From contig JAZGBC010000094.1 in NCBI GenBank assembly GCA_036444495.1, positions 1-8,785 of the forward strand: a stretch of DNA of 8,785 nt. Reading direction: 5' to 3'. Position 1 is the stretch's first letter, and every line of letters starts with the position of its first letter. Under the pieces are notes generated by a model, which worked only from the letters and a program-made list of their open reading frames with translations, had not been told where the DNA came from and searched no databases. This DNA is from JAZGBC01 sp036444495. GTDB taxonomy: Bacteria > Pseudomonadota > Alphaproteobacteria > Kiloniellales > J153. Below are positions 5,705 to 8,785 of the stretch, in pieces. The position numbers and the translations under genes were made by a program.

Positions 5705-6640
5705 ATGGCGAAGGCCGCGCCCGCGACGACGGCAGAACGACCGGCAACCGGCTTCCCGCCCGGGATCGCCTACGTGGAGGGAGACTACTGCCCCATGTCC
5801 GAGGCCAAGATCTCGGTGCTCGACTGGGGCTTCCTGCGCTCCGACGCCACCTACGACGTGGTCCACGTCTGGCAGGGCCGTTTCTTCCGCCTGGATAAAC
5901 ACCTGGAGCGCTTCGAGCGCTCGGTCGCGAAGCTGCGCATGACCCTGCCGCTGGAGCGCGACGGGCTGACCGAGGTTCTGATGGAATGCGTGCGCCGCAC
6001 GGGCCTGAAGGACGCCTATGTGGAGATGATCTGCACGCGCGGCCATTCCCCCGGCTACTCCCGCGACCCGCGCGATGCGGTCAACAACTTCCTCGCCTTC
6101 GCCATCCCCTTCAGCTCGATCGCCAACGAGGAGCAGCGCGCCCGCGGCCTGCACATCGCGGTCTCGCAGGTGCCGCGCATCCCGCCCGAGTCCGTAGACC
6201 CGACGGTCAAGAACTACCATTGGCTCGACATCGTAGCCGGGCTGTTCGAGGCCTACGAGCGGGGCGCGGAGACCGTGGTCCTGACCGACCTCTCGGGCAA
6301 CCTGACGGAGGGCGCCGGTTTCAACCTGTTCACGGTGACGGACGGCGCGGTGCGCACCCCCGACCGGGGCGTGCTGGAAGGCATCACGCGGCGGAGCGCG
6401 ATGGAGCTGTGCGCCGAGCTCGAAATCCCCGTGACCGAGGCGCCGCTGTCGCTCGAACAATTGCGCGGCGCGGACGAGGTCTTCATCACCTCCACCGCCG
6501 GCGGCATCATGCCGGTCACGAAAATCGACGGCCGGGCCGTGGGCGGCGGCAAGCCGGGCGAGATCACCGCGCGCCTGACCGCGCTCTACTGGGACAAGCA
6601 CGACGACCCGGCCTGGACCACGGCGGTGGACTACGTATGA
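5705..6640 (+). CDS. Fold-type IV PLP aminotransferase resembling (R)-selective amine transaminases
   Basis: This is a 311-residue class IV (branched-chain/D-amino-acid type) aminotransferase. The start is fixed by GGGAGG (5693-5698), 6 nt upstream. The Schiff-base lysine is Lys169 in PTVKNYHW. PLP-binding elements are EGAGFN (202-207), GITRRS (226-231) and STAGGIMPV (263-271). The block SDATYDVVHVWQGRFFRLDKH and the stretch from PTVKN to the end strongly recall fungal (R)-amine transaminases such as the Aspergillus terreus type (SDLTYDV, TVKNLQW, TTAGGIMP), from memory rather than a search. Arg45 stands where those enzymes have His, a variation seen within the group. It would transfer amino groups from (R)-amines or D-amino acids to 2-oxo acids such as pyruvate. 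It lies 111 nt after uxaA on the same strand, with hairpins and a gene relic between, so co-transcription is possible. D-amino-acid or branched-chain aminotransferase activity are alternatives. Confidence 0.85.
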   Translation: MAKAAPATTAERPATGFPPGIAYVEGDYCPMSEAKISVLDWGFLRSDATYDVVHVWQGRFFRLDKHLERFERSVAKLRMTLPLERDGLTEVLMECVRRTGLKDAYVEMICTRGHSPGYSRDPRDAVNNFLAFAIPFSSIANEEQRARGLHIAVSQVPRIPPESVDPTVKNYHWLDIVAGLFEAYERGAETVVLTDLSGNLTEGAGFNLFTVTDGAVRTPDRGVLEGITRRSAMELCAELEIPVTEAPLSLEQLRGADEVFITSTAGGIMPVTKIDGRAVGGGKPGEITARLTALYWDKHDDPAWTTAVDYV

Positions 6641-6675
6641 GTTGTTTGAGGTTATGGCCGTTATCGGGAGGGACT

Positions 6676-6717
6676 ATGCCCACGAGTGAACACAATAATA
6701 TCATCAGGATGGATTAG
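6676..6717 (+). CDS. Possible 13-codon micro-ORF with a strong ribosome site
   Basis: ATG at 6676 is preceded by GGGAGGG (6666-6672) at good spacing and encodes MPTSEHNNIIRMD before TAG. It lies in the AT-rich gap between the transaminase and DUF2059 genes. The hairpin ATCAGG (6703-6708)/CCTGAT (6719-6724) overlaps its stop codon. It could be a leader peptide, the stump of a lost gene start, or chance. There is no run of one codon as in amino-acid attenuators. Confidence 0.2.
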   Translation: MPTSEHNNIIRMD

Positions 6718-6767
6718 ACCTGATATGAGGAATATTACCCATAATTAACGCTTCAAGGATCCTAGCG

Positions 6768-7262
6768 ATGAAACCCGGAAAAATCATAGTCGCGACGTTG
6801 GCGTTCGTATTGTTTACGGTCCGCGCCACACCGGCTGTGGAGCCGGCGAAGGACGCTGCCATACGAGAGCTACTTGAGATCACGGGCACGATGGCATTGG
6901 CCAAGCAGGCCATGAAGCAAATGATGCCCAGTATGTGGGAGTTGGTGAAGAAGGCCGATCCGCGAATCTCGGATGACCTGCTTTCCGTTATGGAGGAAGA
7001 GTTCTTAAATGCCTTCGATGAGTCTCTTCCCGAATTCATTGGCGGCATGGTTGCGATCTACGACAAGTATTTTACCATTGGGGAAATCAACGAACTCCTC
7101 GCGTTCTACAGGACAGAACTTGGACGTAAGACGATCAAGGTCATGCCCCAGTTGTTGACCGAATCAATGTCTTTTGGCGAAGTCTGGGGGCGTGATGTCT
7201 TAGCTCCTCTGGCACTCGATCGGATAGCGAAAAGATTTCGCAAAAAAGGTTACGACCTATAG
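6768..7262 (+). CDS. Secreted DUF2059-domain protein
   Basis: This 164-residue protein has a Sec-type signal peptide: MKPGK, a hydrophobic core of about residues 6-18, and a likely cleavage after ATPA (residue 23), so it is periplasmic or exported. The mature part matches the helical DUF2059 pattern: an N-terminal helix with IRELLEITGTMALAKQAMKQ (32-51), a charged middle, and the signature region YFTIGEINELLAFYRTELGRK (101-121) followed by MPQLLTESM. DUF2059 proteins have no established biochemical role. AAGGA (6755-6759) lies 8 nt before the start. Composition differs sharply from its neighbours: 6901-6960 is 32/60 G+C against 48/60 at 7621-7680, with many A/T-ending codons, which suggests separate ancestry or recent acquisition. 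It has AT-rich flanks on both sides and probably its own transcription unit. Confidence 0.82.
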   Translation: MKPGKIIVATLAFVLFTVRATPAVEPAKDAAIRELLEITGTMALAKQAMKQMMPSMWELVKKADPRISDDLLSVMEEEFLNAFDESLPEFIGGMVAIYDKYFTIGEINELLAFYRTELGRKTIKVMPQLLTESMSFGEVWGRDVLAPLALDRIAKRFRKKGYDL

Positions 7263-7270
7263 AACCACGA

Positions 7271-7315
7271 GGCTCACAGTTAGGTGGATTACAGGGCCTG
7301 AGCCGCGCCGCTTTT
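7271..7315 (+). terminator. Weak terminator candidate after the DUF2059 gene
   Basis: GGCTCA (7271-7276) can pair with TGAGCC (7299-7304) around a 22-nt loop, and TTTT (7312-7315) follows 7 nt later. The loop is long and the T-run is short and displaced, so this is only a candidate. Confidence 0.2.
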
Positions 7316-7334
7316 CCCGCCTCCCCTCCTCGTC

Positions 7335-7347
7335 TAGATTAGCGCGG
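7335..7347 (+). promoter_or_regulatory. Candidate -10 region (TAGATT) for the DsbA-like gene
   Basis: TAGATT (7335-7340) followed by AGCGCGG lies 35 nt before the start at 7376 and closely resembles the 4010 element before uxaA. TTTTCC (7312-7317) sits 17 bp upstream as a poor -35 match. Weak call, resting on the recurrence and position. Confidence 0.22.
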
Positions 7348-7375
7348 TACAAGAAACATCCGGGGGCAGGTTCCG

Positions 7376-7972
7376 ATGGCCAAGGTCATCGATTACTATC
7401 TGACGCTCATCTCGCCCTGGGCTTATATGGGCAGCCCGCGCTTCGAGGAGATCGCGGCGCGGCACGGCGCCGAGGTCCGGGTCAAGCCCGTGGATTACGG
7501 CGCGATCTTCCCGCGCACCGGCGGCCTGCCGCTGGCCAAGCGCGCGCCCGAGCGTCGGGCCTACCGCCTGATGGAACTCAAGCGCTGGCCCGCGCGCCTG
7601 AACATGGCGCTCAACCTGCACCCGGCGCATTTCCCCGTGCCCGACGGAGCGGCGGCGCACCTGGTGCTCGCGGCCGCCGAGACCGGCGGCGACCCGCTCA
7701 TGCTGGCCCACGCCCTGCTGCGCGCGGTCTGGACCGAGGAGCGCAACATCGCCGACGCCGCCACGCTCGAGGAGATCGCGCGCGAGACCGGCCACGACGC
7801 GGCCGCCCTCACGGCCAAGGCGGGCGAGCCCGAAATACAGAAGATGCGCGAGGCCCAGACCGAGGAAGCCATCGCACGCGGTGTCTTCGGCGCGCCCACT
7901 TACGTCTATCGGGACGAGCTCTACTGGGGCCAGGACCGGCTCGACTTCCTCGACCGCGCGCTGGAAAACTAA
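7376..7972 (+). CDS. DsbA-fold protein, 2-hydroxychromene-2-carboxylate isomerase / kappa-GST type
   Basis: This 198-residue protein has the thioredoxin-like plus helical-insert layout of 2-hydroxychromene-2-carboxylate (HCCA) isomerases and kappa-class glutathione transferases. The N-terminal strand DYYLTLISPWAYMG carries Ser13-Pro14-Trp15, the position of the catalytic Ser that replaces the CxxC cysteines of true DsbA. The C-terminal block GVFGAPTYVYRDELYWGQDR (169-188) contains the cis-Pro (Pro174) and the conserved WGQDR that binds glutathione in relatives. There is no signal peptide, so it is cytosolic. Known members isomerise HCCA in naphthalene breakdown using glutathione. No aromatic degradation genes are here, so a general glutathione-dependent isomerase or transferase role is just as likely. 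The start has GGGGGCAGG (7362-7370) 5 nt upstream. The methyltransferase gene follows after 33 nt and is probably co-transcribed. Confidence 0.87.
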   Translation: MAKVIDYYLTLISPWAYMGSPRFEEIAARHGAEVRVKPVDYGAIFPRTGGLPLAKRAPERRAYRLMELKRWPARLNMALNLHPAHFPVPDGAAAHLVLAAAETGGDPLMLAHALLRAVWTEERNIADAATLEEIARETGHDAAALTAKAGEPEIQKMREAQTEEAIARGVFGAPTYVYRDELYWGQDRLDFLDRALEN

Positions 7973-8005
7973 TACCAACGGCGCGAAAGACTGGACCCCC
8001 ACCCG

Positions 8006-8785
8006 ATGAGCGCTTTCGAAACCTACGACGAGACCTCCCGGCACTACGATCGGACCCGCGTGCCGGTTGGGGCCGAGATCATCCTGGATTGCCTGGGCCG
8101 GCACGGCAAACCGCTCGGCGAGATGACGGTCCTGGACGCGGGCTGCGGCACGGGGGCTTATTCCCACGCCATCATCGGCGCGGTTGGCCGCATCGAGGCG
8201 GTGGACCTCTCACAAGGCATGCTGGACCAGGCGCGCGCCAAACTGGCCGCCGAGGCCGAGGCCGGGCGCATCCGCTTCCACCAGGCGCCGATCGGCGAGC
8301 TGCCCTTCGAGGACGGAACGCTGGACGCGGTGATGATCAATCAGGTGGTGCACCATCTGGGAGACAGCGCCGAGGACGGCTTTCCGCGCCTGCGCGCGGT
8401 GGTCGGCGAGTTCGCGCGCGTGCTGGGCCCCGGCGGTGTCCTGGTCTTCAATCACTGTTCCCAGGAACAGCTCGAGCATGGTCATTGGTACTACCGGCTG
8501 ATTCCCCGGGCCGCCGCGGCCTTCGGCGCGCGCTTCGCCCCGCTCGAGACCCTGCGCGCGATCTTCGCGGAGAGCGGTTTCGTCTACCGGGAGAGCTTCG
8601 TGCCGCGCGAGGCGGTCTGCCAGGGCGAGGCCTACTCCGACGGCCGCGGGCCGCTTTCCAAGGCCTGGCGCGACGGGGATTCCATCTGGTCCCTGGTGGA
8701 GGAGGCGGAACTGGCCCGCGCGCTCGCCAAGGTCCGGGAGCTGGACGCGGCGGGCAAGCTGGCGGCCTATCTGGCCGAGGCGGAC
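8006..8785 (+). CDS. Class I SAM-dependent methyltransferase (C-terminus cut by window edge)
   Basis: The frame is open for 260 codons from the ATG at 8006 to the right edge with no stop, so the end is missing. The N-terminus (ETYDETSRHYDRTR) is typical of ubiE-like methyltransferases. Motif I is VLDAGCGTG (42-50). The acidic residue that binds the ribose of SAM is probably Asp67 in AVDLSQGML. The post-motif reads LPFEDGTLDAVMINQVVHHL, and VLGPGGVLVF is the usual core strand before the substrate region. Later residues (HGHWYYRLIP, and a Glu/Ala-rich region toward the edge) give no clear substrate. The start has a poor ribosome site (GGA at 7993-7995), and the gene begins 33 nt after the DsbA-like gene, which suggests translational coupling in one operon. 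The substrate could be a small molecule, quinone precursor or metalloid; the sequence does not decide. Confidence 0.85.
   Translation, partial: MSAFETYDETSRHYDRTRVPVGAEIILDCLGRHGKPLGEMTVLDAGCGTGAYSHAIIGAVGRIEAVDLSQGMLDQARAKLAAEAEAGRIRFHQAPIGELPFEDGTLDAVMINQVVHHLGDSAEDGFPRLRAVVGEFARVLGPGGVLVFNHCSQEQLEHGHWYYRLIPRAAAAFGARFAPLETLRAIFAESGFVYRESFVPREAVCQGEAYSDGRGPLSKAWRDGDSIWSLVEEAELARALAKVRELDAAGKLAAYLAEAD

Noticed and set aside
5352..5942. A plus-strand frame that contains the dehydrogenase-like peptide VVENAEA
   Set aside because: The frame is out of register with uxaA and the transaminase for most of its length. Only the 30-nt repeat copy is meaningful, and it is reported as a relic.
5594..6601. 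A 335-codon minus-strand open frame
   Set aside because: It is antisense to the class IV aminotransferase gene and has no recognisable protein motifs.
7334..8167. A 277-codon minus-strand open frame
   Set aside because: It is antisense to the DsbA-like gene, runs into the methyltransferase gene, and its composition is that of a shadow frame.

Overview
The window comes from a GC-rich proteobacterium, most likely an alphaproteobacterium. The grounds are the strong G/C third-position bias and the protein families present: a serine-glyoxylate/BhcA-type aminotransferase, a D-glycerate-dehydrogenase-type 2-hydroxyacid dehydrogenase and an HCCA-isomerase-like DsbA protein. This placement is inferred from family resemblance; there is no rRNA or other marker gene here. 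No phage, IS, CRISPR, tRNA or rRNA was seen.

Layout. (i) 1-712, minus strand: a secreted metallo-beta-lactamase-fold protein of the UPF0173/UlaG type, cut by the left edge, with several metal ligands replaced. (ii) 713-1160: a 448-bp divergent intergenic region with a cluster of nested palindromes and a sigma-54-like element. (iii) 1161-3395, plus strand: serine-glyoxylate aminotransferase followed by a glyoxylate/hydroxypyruvate reductase-type dehydrogenase, separated by a TTCG-loop hairpin. (iv) 3412-3846, minus strand: an unrecognised small membrane protein with about four helices. (v) 4067-5593, plus strand: a full-length UxaA-family dehydratase. (vi) 5612-5641: a 30-nt near-copy of the 3' end of the dehydrogenase gene. 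(vii) 5705-6640, plus strand: a fold-type IV aminotransferase that closely resembles (R)-selective amine transaminases. (viii) 6641-7375: a lower-GC patch with a small secreted DUF2059 protein. (ix) 7376-8785, plus strand: a DsbA-fold HCCA-isomerase-like protein, then a class I SAM-dependent methyltransferase cut by the right edge.

How the genes may work together. The aminotransferase and dehydrogenase make a coherent pair: serine plus glyoxylate gives hydroxypyruvate and glycine, and hydroxypyruvate is then reduced to D-glycerate. The UxaA-family dehydratase and the (R)-transaminase-like enzyme downstream suggest a wider small hydroxy/oxo/amino-acid locus, but the substrates cannot be read from the sequence. 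The direct repeat of the dehydrogenase 3' end flanks the membrane-protein/uxaA segment. This suggests that the segment was inserted into, or rearranged within, an older sga-dehydrogenase-transaminase operon. The genes after 6641 look like a separate neighbourhood.

The most notable points are the degenerate active site of the secreted MBL-fold protein, the 28/30 direct repeat around the uxaA segment, the (R)-transaminase in a serine/glyoxylate context, and the palindrome cluster lying upstream of a sigma-54-like promoter.
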